From Cherax quadricarinatus (Eukaryota > Arthropoda > Malacostraca > Decapoda > Parastacidae): DNA of 64,000 nt. The stretch's first letter is position 1. Every line of letters starts with the position of its first letter. The position numbers and the translations under genes are program-made. The notes beneath the pieces are model-generated. The model did no database searches. It was not told the origin of the DNA and was given only the letters and a program-made list of their open reading frames with translations. The stretch covers positions 37,352,072-37,416,071 of the forward strand of contig NC_091311.1 in assembly GCF_038502225.1 (NCBI RefSeq), given 5' to 3'. This document shows, piece after piece, positions 29,936 through 43,200 of the stretch.

Positions 29936-30645
29936 ATAACATGCCGGGCATATTCTCATACACAGCAGGAACGTTAGCATGGGCCCAACTAGTTGGCCAT
30001 GGGTTAGAGCTCAACCTCTTTTGCGACTGGTTATCACTCGTCTTATAACGTTTTTTACATACAAAATAACAAAGTTATAAACAGCATGTGAAGAAAGCAC
30101 TGATTAGAGAAGAAGCTTTTATCGACACTGTCTTTATCTGTGGAAATTCTGATACTTGCAAATTAGAGCTTCAAGCTGGTAAAAATGTAAACAGAAGGGG
30201 AATGAAGCCGCAAAAATTATTGCATGAAGCAAAATACTGTTTGTCTGAGGAGCAGTTACAAGAGACTAGTTATTACGAGTGAGGGTTTTTTGTAAAGTTA
30301 GTAGATTATTCCAAGGAGTTCTGGAAGGAATCTCCCTGAGTAACTGACCTGTAATTAAGATCGTAACTTTCTTGTAACAAGGAAACAAAAATCCAATATA
30401 AAATTAACGATCGTTAATGTTAAAGTATTTAAGACAATACTTTCTTCTTCTCTTGTTAATTTATAATGAAGAGTACTCAAGGTACCTTATTACTGAAGCC
30501 ACAATATTTAAGACTGTCTTCGTAAATATCTTACTTTACGGTAACTCTTAGTCATAAGTTTACATAGAAGTTATTCATATATAGTAATTTCAATGGAAGT
30601 AACACATTATCTTTACAAGGACGGATCTTACGATATAGTCAAACA
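29936..30645. other. unassigned, with one 64-codon frame
   Basis: The frame at 30088-30282 (+) encodes a charged 64-residue peptide with KLELQAGKNVNRR and two cysteines (CGNSDTC). I do not recognise it, codon use is unremarkable, and length alone is not evidence of a gene. The rest is AT-rich and featureless. Confidence 0.4.
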
Positions 30646-30716
30646 ATGATCTTGTAAATAGCTTGTCAATAAAGCTAGGGATCCTTAACCTTGTCAAACT
30701 CTGTGTAAAAAAAAAA
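30646..30716 (+). mobile_element. LINE-B 3' tail, short
   Basis: TTGTAAATAGCTTGTCAATA, AAGCTAGGGATCC, CTTGTCAAACTCTGTGTAA and a 12-base A-run. Only the terminal 60 bases are present. Confidence 0.75.
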
Positions 30717-31194
30717 AAATCCCAAACTATGACTTTCACGTCAGGATCAATGAAAGTAGCGACTATAACTATGGGACTTTCTATAGAATACCGAATCTAG
30801 GCTCTACGCAGATTATTACAATCTAAGTCTGAGCGTAGTTGTACTCAAAAAAAAGATCTATGTTCCATAGTTAAGGAAATAGACACACTTAGAATGTCTG
30901 AAAGACAAACATCTTAAGAGACATCGACAATGATTAATACAGAGTAAATCCGGAGTCACCAACCACAGTGTTTCTTAAAGAAACTTGAAACTTGACCAGA
31001 CAACCAGAGGAGAGAGATATGTTCACTGTGCTCAGGGCTGTACAAGACTCCCTGAATCCGAGTGTACCAACCTAACATCAGGTGGGATCACGGGACTCTG
31101 TCAGCTAGACCGGCCTAAACCAAATAACAGTAGTTGGTACAATTGTTTCCCACCGTCAGTAGTTTGTCTCCTCTTTTAAGAAACGAAACACATC
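30717..31194. other. unassigned sequence
   Basis: Short frames only. No repeat family recognised. Confidence 0.45.
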
Positions 31195-31564
31195 TATCGT
31201 GCCGAATAGGTAAAACTTACTTACGATTTTGGCTTTAATAGCAACGCTCTTCTTGCAGAATAATGCAAGCAAAAATTTGTGTACGAAATTATTACGAAAA
31301 AATCATTCTGAGCCTAACGAAAAAATATATTTAATTGTTTTTGTGTATTATTAAATTATTTTAAACTTATCTAAAGTATATTTAGCTGGATTAGACTAAA
31401 TTAAATTACGCTTGTTATAATAAGGTTAGGTAAGTTTTCAAAGGTTCTTTTGGTACAAAATTATTAATTTTTACATTAACATTAATGAAAAAATATATCT
31501 TTAAACGCATAAGAGAAAGTTTTAAAAAGGACTTAATTTTAAATGAGTTTTTGCAAATTGACCA

Positions 31565-31570
<6 letters not shown>
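31195..31570 (-). mobile_element. TIR element (MITE-like), copy 4, diverged and inverted
   Basis: Reverse orientation relative to copies 1-3 and clearly older: many substitutions along its length and one indel region. The TCGTGCCGAATAGG end is present at 31197. The other TIR has been replaced by (AT)n, which starts right after AATTGACCAGTTTT. The left flank here is not an AT array. Confidence 0.75.
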
Positions 31571-31647
<77 letters not shown>

Positions 31648-31708
31648 TACTCTTTCACAGTGGTTGTTTTGCATATTTTAAAATCACCTGTTTACTGTGA
31701 TCTTATTG

Positions 31709-31769
<61 letters not shown>

Positions 31770-31785
31770 ATATATATATATATAT
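31571..31785. repeat. two (AT)n arrays around a PLE scrap
   Basis: (AT)n at 31571-31647 and about 31710-31785. Between them 31648-31709 matches the terminus of the 4.4-4.9-kb PLE (CAGTGGTTGTTTTGCATATT, then CACCTGTTTACTGTGATC). Confidence 0.85.
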
Positions 31786-31960
31786 GTCGGTGGTTGGCAC
31801 CGACCACTAACCCAGTCTAAGGGTAACCGTGGCCGGTGACGCTTATGCTACTCTGAGACCTCTCTTCCTGCTTTGGTTGCTCCCTTGCAAAGCTCCTGAT
31901 GACGCACTGAGAAGTGTGAAAGTACTTGAGCTAAACATTTCCATCCCCCGTGGCGTGTCC
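31786..31960 (+). mobile_element. PLE-like terminal segment with hammerhead motif
   Basis: A 175-bp unique segment set between (AT)n arrays. It begins with the perfect hairpin GTCGGTG/CACCGAC (31787-31805) and contains the hammerhead-like motif described separately. No coding part. Assignment to PLEs rests on the motif and on the neighbouring PLE scrap. Confidence 0.5.
31891..31932 (+). ncRNA. hammerhead ribozyme motif, canonical core
   Basis: Stem I AGCTC (31891-31895), core CTGATGA (31896-31902, the textbook CUGAUGA), an extra C, stem II GCACT/AGTGT with loop GAGA, GAAA, stem III AG/CT closed by TA, U as the cleavage-site base, closing stem GAGCT (31928-31932). Of all motifs here this has the best core. 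The unpaired C before stem II and the G-T pair weaken it slightly. Cleavage, if any, would fall after 31927. Confidence 0.65.

Positions 31961-32036
<76 letters not shown>
31961..32036. repeat. (AT)n then (GA)n compound microsatellite
   Basis: AT units to about 32011 and GA units to 32036. Confidence 0.95.
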
Positions 32037-32038
<2 letters not shown>

Positions 32039-32141
32039 ACATTAATATCTTTATTTACTACAAGGTATACAGTCCTAGCTGACAACAATGATATACTATT
32101 ATATAGAAAGCCCCTTGTTATGCTCCGCATGTCGGGCAAAT

Positions 32142-32312
32142 TAGGTCAGTGTCCCACACCAGTCGACTAACACCCAGGTACCCATTTTACTGATGGGGAA
32201 CATAGACAACAGGTGGAAAGAAACACGTCCAATGTTTCTACTCTGGCTGGGAATCGAACCCAGGCCCTCGCCGTGTGAAGCGAGAGCGTTAGCTACCAGG
32301 CCACCAGACGTC
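32142..32312 (-). mobile_element. tRNA-derived SINE, 3'-truncated
   Basis: Minus strand: CTGGTGGCCTGGTAGCTAAC head, B box GGTTCGATTCC, then a body ending at GTGTGGGACACTGACC. About 15 bases of the body (between the CCACACC and GGGACAC blocks) are deleted relative to 3321-3506. Confidence 0.85.
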
Positions 32313-32529
32313 AACGAGTTAAAGTCAGTTGATCAAATGAAAGTGCTGGCCCACAGATGGCTACAACTTCATCCTGTTCCCTACTTGTATGTTTGATAAC
32401 AATAAAATGCTTTCAAATGAGCTGATGTAGGTAACAGCTCTTAGCTTGTCAATAAAGTTAGGAATCCGTAACCTGTAAATAGCTTGTCAATAAAGCTAGG
32501 GACCCTTAACCCAATCTTGTCAAACCCTG

Positions 32530-32535
<6 letters not shown>
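32313..32535 (+). mobile_element. LINE-B 3' end
   Basis: Begins with the last LINE-B codons (AGTTGATCAAATGAAAGTGC onward, reading SVDQMKVLAHRWLQLHPVPY to the stop), followed by AATAAAATGC and the full tail with two TTGTCAATAAAG units. The end CCTGTGTAAGAGA runs into (GA)n. Confidence 0.85.

Positions 32536-32592
<57 letters not shown>
32533..32592. repeat. (GA)n microsatellite
   Basis: About 30 GA units directly downstream of the LINE-B end. Confidence 0.95.
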
Positions 32593-32596
<4 letters not shown>

Positions 32597-32935
32597 ATGA
32601 CCATCGTGTCCAGTAGGCTGGCTGGAGGCTTACCAACAATGTCAGTGAAGGTTCGTGTACATTCAAGCCGGCTCTGGCATTCTCTGACAGTGACTCCAGT
32701 CCTGCCTGGACCTTATAATCTTTCTGGCCGAGACCTATTTCTTGGGCCTGGGTCATTATGGTCTGTGGTGACGGGGGTGAGGGAGGGGGAGAGGACAGTC
32801 AGGGACCAAATGCGATTGTGGTCAGCTTCCAGGGTATATTTGTCTCCTGGGGGAATGATCTTAGGTGAGAGAATGATCTCGTGGGAGGCGCTTTCCCGTG
32901 AGATATTTTGGTTTCTCCGCATGAGACATCTCTCC

Positions 32936-32986
<51 letters not shown>

Positions 32987-33200
32987 CTACTTCAAGCCCT
33001 CGCTTCTACTCTGGGACTGAATTCTAACTATTTCCTGTTGCAGGTTGACAGCATCTTCACGTACCGACCAAGGCAGCTTCACAGATCCAGCCAGGAACCT
33101 CCTCAGCTCCACGACTCGTCGCTTCAGCTCTATGAATATATATTTTCCCCCTCCAGCATCTACATGTTTTCTGCCAGTGACTCAATGTTTGTTTCTTAAG
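32593..33200. other. unassigned 200-codon frame with (TC)n
   Basis: A plus frame runs 32597-33199 and spans a (TC)n array (32937-32984) read as Leu-Ser repeats. The parts before and after show no domain. The minus strand also has frames of 60-78 codons. I cannot support a gene. Confidence 0.4.
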
Positions 33201-34140
33201 AGTGTCGCGACGTTTCTTTGATTGGTGAATGTTAGTTATATTTTTTTCAAGAAGTCTCTTATTATTATTTGACGTTTATTTCAATAAATCACGCATTATG
33301 ATTTATGCATTCTAGTCTTTCATTTTTCCAACCATTTTTTTTTATAATTTTGAGTGTTTTTTTTTTGAGGTTTGTGTCTCTCCTGAATTCTTCTTTTCAA
33401 ATGGGCAAATTTTCAGAGTGATATTTCTCATTAAATCACATATGTCAAACATTTTGTATCGGTTTAGCTTCAGGTACCACAGATAAGGGATACTGAACGT
33501 CATACCAGCATCAGCCTGGTCCAAGTCGGGTCATCCCAGGCTTTTCCCTCATAGTTTTGGAAGCTTAGAACGGGTATCACGGCTTGTCTGGTCCCGAGCA
33601 TCTATCTGACTTGGGATGATGAGGTGTCTTAAACCAGCTCTTGTTTTCTTTCCTGGTTAATTAAGTCTTACGGATTCGACATGAAGTTTGCTTGTGTCTT
33701 CTGCGCCTCCTTCGTAGTGTGTCTGAGGTCCTTATTAGTGTTCTTCAGCAAGATCTTTTGCGCCTTCACTAATGTGTCCGAGGTTCTTGCAGGTGATCTT
33801 CTACAAGTTCTTCTGCGCCTTCTTCGTTAGCGTGTCTGAGGTTCTTACAAGTGTTCTTTCTTGATTCTTTACGACGTGACTTCCGCTGGTCTTAGCCCCC
33901 AGAGCCTCAACCTGTTTAACAGTCTTAAGGGGTAGGGGCTCTCCAATCTCTCTTTCCTTTCTTCCTCTCTTCCTCACCTTCCCCTTCCATCCTCCCCTAC
34001 CCTCCTACCCTGCCCTCCCTTCTCACATCTCTGCTCATACCTCGGCGGCATCATAAAAAAAGCTAGTCTTGAATGCGACCAAGAAAAAGATGGCAGGAAA
34101 TTCTCCCGTGAGGCAGTAAACACATTAGCTTTCCATTTCC
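33201..34140. other. unassigned, with about 65-bp imperfect repeats
   Basis: Positions 33690-33865 hold three imperfect units built around TTCTGCGCCTTC and GTGTCTGAGGTTCTT. The remainder is T-rich. No coding signal. Confidence 0.5.
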
Positions 34141-35755
<1,615 letters not shown>

Positions 35756-35910
35756 CTCTCTCTTTCTCTAGAACATATTTTAAATATCAAATTCATCAAT
35801 AAATGGCTACTAAAAGATAAACATAATGACCACCGATGGTCAGTGGGAAGAGAGAAAAGAAGAGAAGACAAGGGTAAGAGAATGAATGTGGAGGGAGAAA
35901 CGAAGAGGGG

Positions 35911-36132
35911 AAGGATTATATGGAAAGGAAGGATCACACAGAAGGGAAGGATCACATAGAAGGAAAGGATCACATGAAAAGGAAGGATCACATTGAAGGG
36001 AAGGATCACATGGAAGGAAAGGATCACCTGGGATGGAAGGATCATTTGGATGGGGAGGATCACATGGAAGGAAAGGATCACATGGAAGGGAAGGATTACA
36101 TGGAAGGAAAAATCACCTGGAAGGGAAGGATC
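35911..36132. repeat. 18-bp minisatellite, about 12 units
   Basis: Units of the form AAGGATCACATGGAAGGG with substitutions. Because 18 is a multiple of three, the plus frame reads a KDHMEG repeat and the minus frame a FHVILP repeat. Confidence 0.9.
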
Positions 36133-36588
36133 AAGGGAGGATCTGAATCTGTTACCTCCCCTTGGAACAAGATTTACCTGAACACTTAACACAATAATAT
36201 TTTCTTCTTCTCTCCCAGGCGCCGCCGCCACAAAGGTTCTGAACCTATACAGAGGTGCCGCTGGATCCAATTCTATTCTGAAAGGAATTAACCATCCCCA
36301 AGCGGCTCAATTTTTGCCCATTTTACACATCCATGTTTTTTTTCCCCTCTCTTTCTCTCACTCTCTCTCTTTTTCTCCTGCGTCATTCTTCTTGGGCCAT
36401 TTTTTGGGGCGGTGTTGAGAAGACGTGTGAATGCAACACTGTAATAAAGGATTTTGTGCTCCGATAAAGGTTCGGCCATTGAACAAAGGTGTTTGATGCC
36501 ACTGGAAGGAAAAAAAGAACACAAATGTTTTTTTTTATGTTGTCGCTTGTTGGATGTGTTTCGTGAGTTTTTTTTATTGTATATTGTC
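36133..36588. other. unassigned sequence
   Basis: T-rich toward the right; no gene or family recognised. Confidence 0.45.
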
Positions 36589-38644
36589 TGTGAGTTATAA
36601 TGTGTGTTATTTGTAAGTTATTATGTGTGTTATTTGTGAGTTATAATGTGCGTTATTTGTGAGTTATAATGTGTGTTATTTGTGAGTTATTATGTGTGTT
36701 ATTTGTGAGTTATAATGTGCGTTATTTGTGAGTTATAATGTGTGTTATTTGTGAGTTATTATGTGTGTTATTTGTAAGTTATTATGTGTGTTATTTGTGA
36801 GTTATAATGTGTGTTATTTGTGAGTTATTATGTGTGTTATTTGTGAGTTATAATGTGTGTTATTTGTGAGTTATTATGTGTGTTATTTGTGAGTTATTAT
36901 GTGTGTTATTTGTGAGTTATTATGTGTGTTATTTGTGAGTTATAATGTGCGTTATTTGTAAGTTATTATGTGTGTTATTTGTGAGTTATTATGTGTGTTA
37001 TTTGTGAGTTATAATATGTGTTATTTGTGAGTTATTATGTGTGTTATTTGTGAGTTATAATGTGTGTTATTTGTAAGTTATTATGTGTGTTATTTGTGAG
37101 TTATAATGTGCGTTATTTGTGAGTTATAATGTATGTTATTTGTGAGTTATAATGTGCGTTATTTGTGAGTTATAATGTGTGTTATTTGTGAGTTATAATG
37201 TGCGTTATTTGTGAGTTATAATGTGTGTTATTTGTGAGTTATAATGTGTGTTATTTGTGAATTATAATGTGTGTTATTTGTGAATTATAATGTGTGTTAT
37301 TTGTGAATTATAATGTGTGTTATTTGTGAGTTATAATGTGTGTTATTTGTGAATTATAATGTGCATTATTTGTGAGTTATAATGTGTGTTATTTGTGAGT
37401 TATTATGTGTGTTAATTGTGAGTTATAATGTGTGATAGTTGTGAGTTATTATGTGTGTTATTTGTGAGTTATAATGTGTTATTTGTGAGTTATCATGTGT
37501 GTTATTTGTGAGTTATAATGTGTGTTATTTGTGAATTATGTGTGTTATTTGTGAGTTGTAATGTGTGTTATTTGTGAGTTATTATGTGTGTTATTTGTGA
37601 GTTATAATGTGTGTTATTTGTGAGTTATTATGTGTGTTACTTGTGAGTTATTATGTGTGTTATTTGTGAGTTATAATGTGTGTTATTTGTGAGTTATAAT
37701 GTGTGTTATTTGTGAGTTATTATGTGTGTTATTTGTGAGTTATTATGTGTGTTATTTGTGAGTTATTATGTGTGTTATTTGTGAGTTATAATGTGTGTTA
37801 TTTGTGAGTTATAATGTGCATCATTTGTGAGTTATAATGTGTGTTATTTGTGAGTTATAATGTGTGTTATTTGTGAGTTATTATGTGTGTTATTTGTGAG
37901 TTATAATGTGTGTTATTTGTGAGTTATTATGTGTGTTATTTGTGAGTTATAATGTGTGTTATTTGTGAGTTATAATGTGTGTTATTTGTGAGTTATTATG
38001 TGTGTTATTTGTGAGTTATAATGTGTGTTATTTGTGAGTTATTATGTGTGTTATTTGTGAGTTATTATGTGTGTTATTTGTGAGTTATTATGTGTGTTAT
38101 TTGTGAGTTATTATGTGTGTTATTTGTGAGTTATAATGTGTGTTATTTGTGAGTTATTATGTGTGTTATTTGTGAGTTATTATGTGTGTTATTTGTGAGT
38201 TATTATGTGTGTTATTTGTGAGTTATAATGTGTGTTATTTGTGAGTTATTATGTGTGTTATTTGTGAGTTATTATGTGTGTTATTTGTGTGTTATTATGT
38301 GTGTTATTTGTGAATTATAATGTGTGTTATTTGTGAGTTATAATGTGCATTATTTGTGAGTTATAATGTGTGTTATTTGTGAGTTATAATGTGTGTTATT
38401 TGTGAGTTATTATGTGTGTTATTTGTGAGTTATAATGTGTGTTATTTGTGAGTTATTATGTGTGTTATTTGTGAGTTATAATGTGTGTTATTTGTGAGTT
38501 ATAATGTGTGTTATTTGTGAGTTATTATGTGTGTTATTTGTGAGTTATAATGTGTATTATTTGTGAGTTATTATGTGTGTTATTTTTGAGTTATTATGTG
38601 TGTTATTTGTGAGTTATTATGTGTGTTATTTGTGAGTTATAATG
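36589..38644. repeat. 23-bp minisatellite, about 90 units
   Basis: Each unit joins TGTGTGTTATTTGTGAG to TTATAA or TTATTA. Nearly all variation is at that one A/T position, with rarer GTGCGTT, GTAAGTT and GTGAATT variants. Lengths hardly vary. Variants are interspersed, with some same-type runs (for example several TTATTA units around 38040-38110). It borders a LINE-A copy on the right with no spacer. Confidence 0.97.
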
Positions 38645-39015
38645 AATTAAAATCACTCACTACGAAAGCAAAAGACTTGGCAGACGATGCAACATCTACC
38701 CCAATGAAAAGCAGGGGTGTCACTAGCACGTTAAGAGACCATACAATAAGTGTCAGGGGCCCGAGACTGTTCAACTGCTTCCCAGCACACATAAGGGGGA
38801 TTACCAACAGACCCCTGGCAGTCTTCAAGCTGGCACTGGACAAGCACCTAAAGTCAGTTCCGGATCAGCCGGGCTGTGGCTCGTACGTTGGTTTGCGTGC
38901 AGCCAGCAGCAACAGCCTGGTTGATCAGGCTCTGATCCACCAGGAGGCCTGGTCACAGACCGGGCCGCGGGGGCATTGACCCCCGGAACTCTCTCCAGGT
39001 AAACTCCAGGTATGT
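38645..39015 (+). pseudogene. LINE-A C-terminal end and tail
   Basis: The plus frame reads AKDLADDATSTPMKSRGVTS, LRDHTISVRGPRLFNCFPAH, FKLALDKHLKSVPDQPGCGS and SLVDQALIHQEAWSQTGPRG, followed by the CCCCCGGAACTCTCTCCAGG tail. Only the last 115 or so codons are present. It directly follows the 23-bp array. Confidence 0.85.

Positions 39016-39017
<2 letters not shown>

Positions 39018-39062
<45 letters not shown>
39018..39062. repeat. (GA)n microsatellite
   Basis: About 22 GA units at the LINE-A 3' end. Confidence 0.95.
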
Positions 39063-39064
<2 letters not shown>

Positions 39065-39540
39065 CAACACAGTGTTCCACCAGGTACATACTTCACTGTA
39101 AATAATACTTCAGAAAAACTAAAACAAAATCCGGTCGCGAGAAATAAATTAAAAATTTAATTTAACTTGGCTAATTAGCTATAGTTTAACGCCAGTTTTA
39201 TTATACTCAACAATACTTAAAACCCACAGAAGGAGCGAAGGAGGGGAAGGGGGGGGGGGAGAAATAGAAGACTGTTAGACAGCCTCCACGCCGAGGCTAT
39301 CTGCTGAGTAGAAATATCTATTTCCACCTAGGATAAGGACTGTCGTGTGTTATCCAGGTAAGGTAGTCTAGGATAGCCAAGCAGCAAGTGAGAGGGAAGA
39401 TGCAGGTTTCTAGTCTGTCTCACGAAGTGTATGAGAAGTGAGGGGAAACCAGAGATATTATGAACCTTCTGTATTGATGTAAAAAACAGACATTATGACA
39501 TCACTGAGGGCAGACTGTAGTTAAAACATTCCGTCACAAT
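39063..39540. other. unassigned sequence
   Basis: No gene or family recognised. A G-run lies at 39249-39260. Confidence 0.45.
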
Positions 39541-40372
<832 letters not shown>

Positions 40373-40672
40373 TCTCCCGGTGGCCTGGTGGCTAAAGCTC
40401 CCGCTTCACACACGGAGGGCCCGGGTTCGATTCCCGGCGGGTGGAAACATTTCGACACGTTTCCTTACACCTGTTGTCCTGTTCACCTAGCAGCAAATAG
40501 GTACCTGGGTGTTAGTCGACTGGTGTGGGTCGCATCCTGGGGGACAAGATTAAGGACCCCAATGGAAATAAGTTAGACAGTCCTCGATGACGCACTGACT
40601 TTCTTGGGTTATCCTGGGTGGCTAACCCTCCGGGGTTAAAAATCCGAACGAAATCTTATCTTATCTTATCTG
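40373..40672 (+). mobile_element. tRNA-derived SINE, full-length-looking
   Basis: About 300 bp. tRNA-like head CCGGTGGCCTGGTGGCTAAA, B box GGTTCGATTCC, body with CACCTGTTGTCCTGTTCACC and GGTACCTGGGTGTTAGTCG, then a 3' part GGGTTATCCTGGGTGGCTAA ending in a (TTATC)n tail of four units. The two minus copies (3.3 and 32.2 kb) lack the last 100 bases. An anticodon-arm region exists but the head does not fold as a clean tRNA, so this is a SINE promoter and not a tRNA gene. Confidence 0.9.
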
Positions 40673-40830
40673 TTTGGACATACCCTGAAGAACACCAAGA
40701 CGACTTGGCCAGCACTTTGCCGTCTTCACTGACGATACGTTTCGCCCATCTCAGCAAGTTTCTTCAGTCGACATACAGAGGAGACGATAGAATTAGTAGA
40801 GAAATGAGTTTGAGGTTACCTGTAAGTTAA
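40673..40830 (-). mobile_element. PLE terminus fragment
   Basis: Minus strand: TCGACTGAAGAAACTTGCTG, then GATGGGCGAAACGTATCGTC. Stem I nearly pairs (TCGA/TCGT) but stem II has decayed. It follows the SINE tail directly. Confidence 0.6.
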
Positions 40831-41330
40831 CTGTACGTTACTTCCACGTTAACTGTACGTTACTTGTACATTAACTGTACGTTACTTGTACGTTAACTGT
40901 ACGTTACCTGTAGTAGTTTCACAGGGAGGGGACGGGGGGCACCGTCCCCCCCCGCAGCCCGGACCCAGACCAGACTTCTGGTTGTTGGTCTGATCCCTCA
41001 GACCTCTCAGGTCGATTCCCCCATAAAAAATAAACCCTTGGGACCTCCTTTGTGTCCGAAAGTTGAGTTCCAGCTCTTGGCTGCCTAGCACGGTCTCCGC
41101 TGAGACAGCTCTTTCTTTCTCTCTTGTTCTCTTTCCCAGTTATCGAACTCCTTGCTATGTCCCTGCTTCCCTTCACCTTGAGGTCATCAGGTTTGATCCA
41201 AGGAAAGGGAGAGTAGCTGCAGCTCTTGTGAGTCACTGATCTTCAACGGTAGCCATGATCCGGCCCACCCCTGAGGAGACCAGACCTCTCAATATTTTCC
41301 ACGTCGTGGATATATCTATGCCACAACTGT
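40831..41330. other. unassigned, with GTACGTTA repeats
   Basis: Positions 40818-40910 repeat TTAACTGTACGTTACTTG five times with small changes. The rest (40911-41330) is unassigned. Confidence 0.5.
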
Positions 41331-41500
41331 TGCTACTGATGCTGTTCCTTCGACTACTGCTGATGCTACTAGTACCAGTACTGATATGGCTGCTGCTACT
41401 GCTACTGCTGATACTTCTGCTATTACTACTACTCCTATTATTATTATTACTGCTACTACTACTACTATTGCTTTTACTACAGTTGCTTCTCAGCTACTGT
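41331..41500. repeat. (CTG/CTA/TTA)n trinucleotide block
   Basis: Imperfect trinucleotides reading as poly-Leu on the plus strand. Confidence 0.9.
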
Positions 41501-41744
41501 TTGTAATGGTGTCATTACTGGTTAAGATAAACAGCTGCCATGACTAATGTGCATCCTCTTCCGTCCTTCTTTACTTCCTTCATTCCTTCTTTCTTCCTGC
41601 CCCCATCCCTATTCTTATATATCCTCCTTGTCTCTCCCTTCTTCCTTTACTCCTTCACTTCCCATCCTCCTCTCTGCCTCCGGCCTCCTTCCCACACCTC
41701 TCGCCCCAGTCTGGTGCCATATGACGGCGCCAGACTGCGGCGAG

Positions 41745-42497
41745 AGGTGTCTAAATATCACGTGGTAGAGGCAGCAGTAAGTGGTAGAGGTACGTGGTAG
41801 AGGTAGCAGTACGTGGTAGAGATAGCAGTACGTGGTAGAGGTAGCAGTACGTGGTAGAGGTAGCAGTACGTGGTAGAAGCAGCAGTACGTGGTACAGGTA
41901 GCAGTACGTGGTAGAGGCAGCAGTGCGTGGTAGAGGTAGCAGTACGTGGTAGAGGTAGCAGTACGTGGTAGAGGCAGCAGTACGTGGTAGAGGTAGCAGT
42001 ACGTGGTAGAGGTAGCAGTACGTGGTAGAGGCAGCAGTACGTGGTAGAGGCAGCAGCACGTGGTAGAGGCAGCAGCACGTGGTAGAGGCAGCACCACGTG
42101 GTAGAGGCAGCACCACGTGGTAGAGGCAGCACCACGTGGTAGAGGCAGCACCACGTGGTAGAGGCAGCACGTGGTGGAGGCAGCAGCACGTAGTAGAGAC
42201 AGCGGCACGTGGTAGAGGCACCACGTGGTAGAGGCAGCAGCACGTGGTAGAGGCAGCAGTACGTGGTAGAGGCAGCAGCACGTGGTGGAGGCAGCAGCAC
42301 GTGGTAGAGGCAGCACCACGTGGTAGAGGCAGCAGTACGTGGTAGAGGCAGCAGCACGTGGTGGAGGCAGCAGCACGTGGTAGAGGCAGCAGTACGTGGT
42401 AGAGGCAGCAGCACGTGGTAGAGGCAGCAGCACGTGGTAGAGGCAGCAGCACGTGGTAAAGGCAGCAGCACGTGGTAGAGGCAGCAGCACGTGGTAG
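41745..42497. repeat. 19-bp minisatellite with E-box core, about 39 units
   Basis: Units are ACGTGGTAGAGGCAGCAGT with little length change. Three units make 57 bases, so all three minus frames stay open and give a 19-residue repeat with YHVLLPLPR. The junction between units is CACGTG (canonical E-box) in most units right of about 42050 and TACGTG in most units to the left. Other variants are a T for C in GGTAGCAG (left half) and occasional 15-16-bp units. Confidence 0.95.
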
Positions 42498-42530
42498 ACA
42501 CATACACGGTAAACAGTTTTAACGTGAGAT

Positions 42531-42620
42531 AGTTCACCCCGGTGCTAGCTCAAACCGGTGCTAGCTCACCCCGGTGCTAGCTCACCCCGGTGCTAGCTCA
42601 CCCCGGTGCTAGCTCACCCC
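42531..42620. repeat. 16-bp tandem repeat, five units
   Basis: CGGTGCTAGCTCACCC units, each with a GCTAGC palindrome. Confidence 0.92.
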
Positions 42621-42796
42621 TGTCCGTCCGCTTCTTCGTTAACCTGACACTATTATATAAAAAAAAGAAGAGTGAAATATGTTGAGTGAAGAACCGAGCC
42701 TTGAACCGCTGAAGCTCATTCAGGCCTCTAGAAAGCCGTGTTTGTTTCCACGTGCTGTTTGTTTGTTGTTGTAGTTGTTTGAGTCAAGGTGAGAGG

Positions 42797-42797
<1 letters not shown>

Positions 42798-42844
<47 letters not shown>

Positions 42845-42859
42845 GTTACAGGTTGTCAA

Positions 42860-42915
<56 letters not shown>

Positions 42916-42930
42916 GTTAGAGTTTGTCTA

Positions 42931-42976
<46 letters not shown>

Positions 42977-42989
42977 GTTACAGGTTGTC

Positions 42990-43048
<59 letters not shown>

Positions 43049-43080
43049 GTTACAGGTTGTCAAAGGTGTGTGTGTGTGTG
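42798..43080. repeat. (GT)n arrays with a repeated 24-base spacer
   Basis: Four (GT)n blocks of 20-30 units are separated by TAGTTACAGGTTGTCAAAGG, with one copy changed to TAGTTAGAGTTTGTCTAATG. The structure is a higher-order repeat of about 70 bp. Confidence 0.93.
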
Positions 43081-43194
43081 GGGGAGGGGAGAGGGGATGG
43101 GGAGGGGGGATATATAATTCATTCTGAAGTGTGATCATGTTGATTAGCTTGGAGGTGTGTGTCTGCATAAATGTGCACACGGCTTTCCTGCAGA

Positions 43195-43200
43195 CACACA

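Noticed and set aside
32597..33199. 200-codon possible host gene
   Set aside because: A third of the tail is a (TC)n array, the rest has no domain, and the opposite strand is equally open.
40385..40445. tRNA gene (good B box GGTTCGATTCC)
   Set aside because: The acceptor and anticodon arms do not pair properly, and the same head is joined to a constant body and a (TTATC)n tail in several copies, so it is a SINE.
41615..42537. Three minus frames of 250-291 codons rich in Cys/Leu/Tyr
   Set aside because: The 19-bp unit keeps all three frames open. The residues are a 19-residue repeat without a domain.
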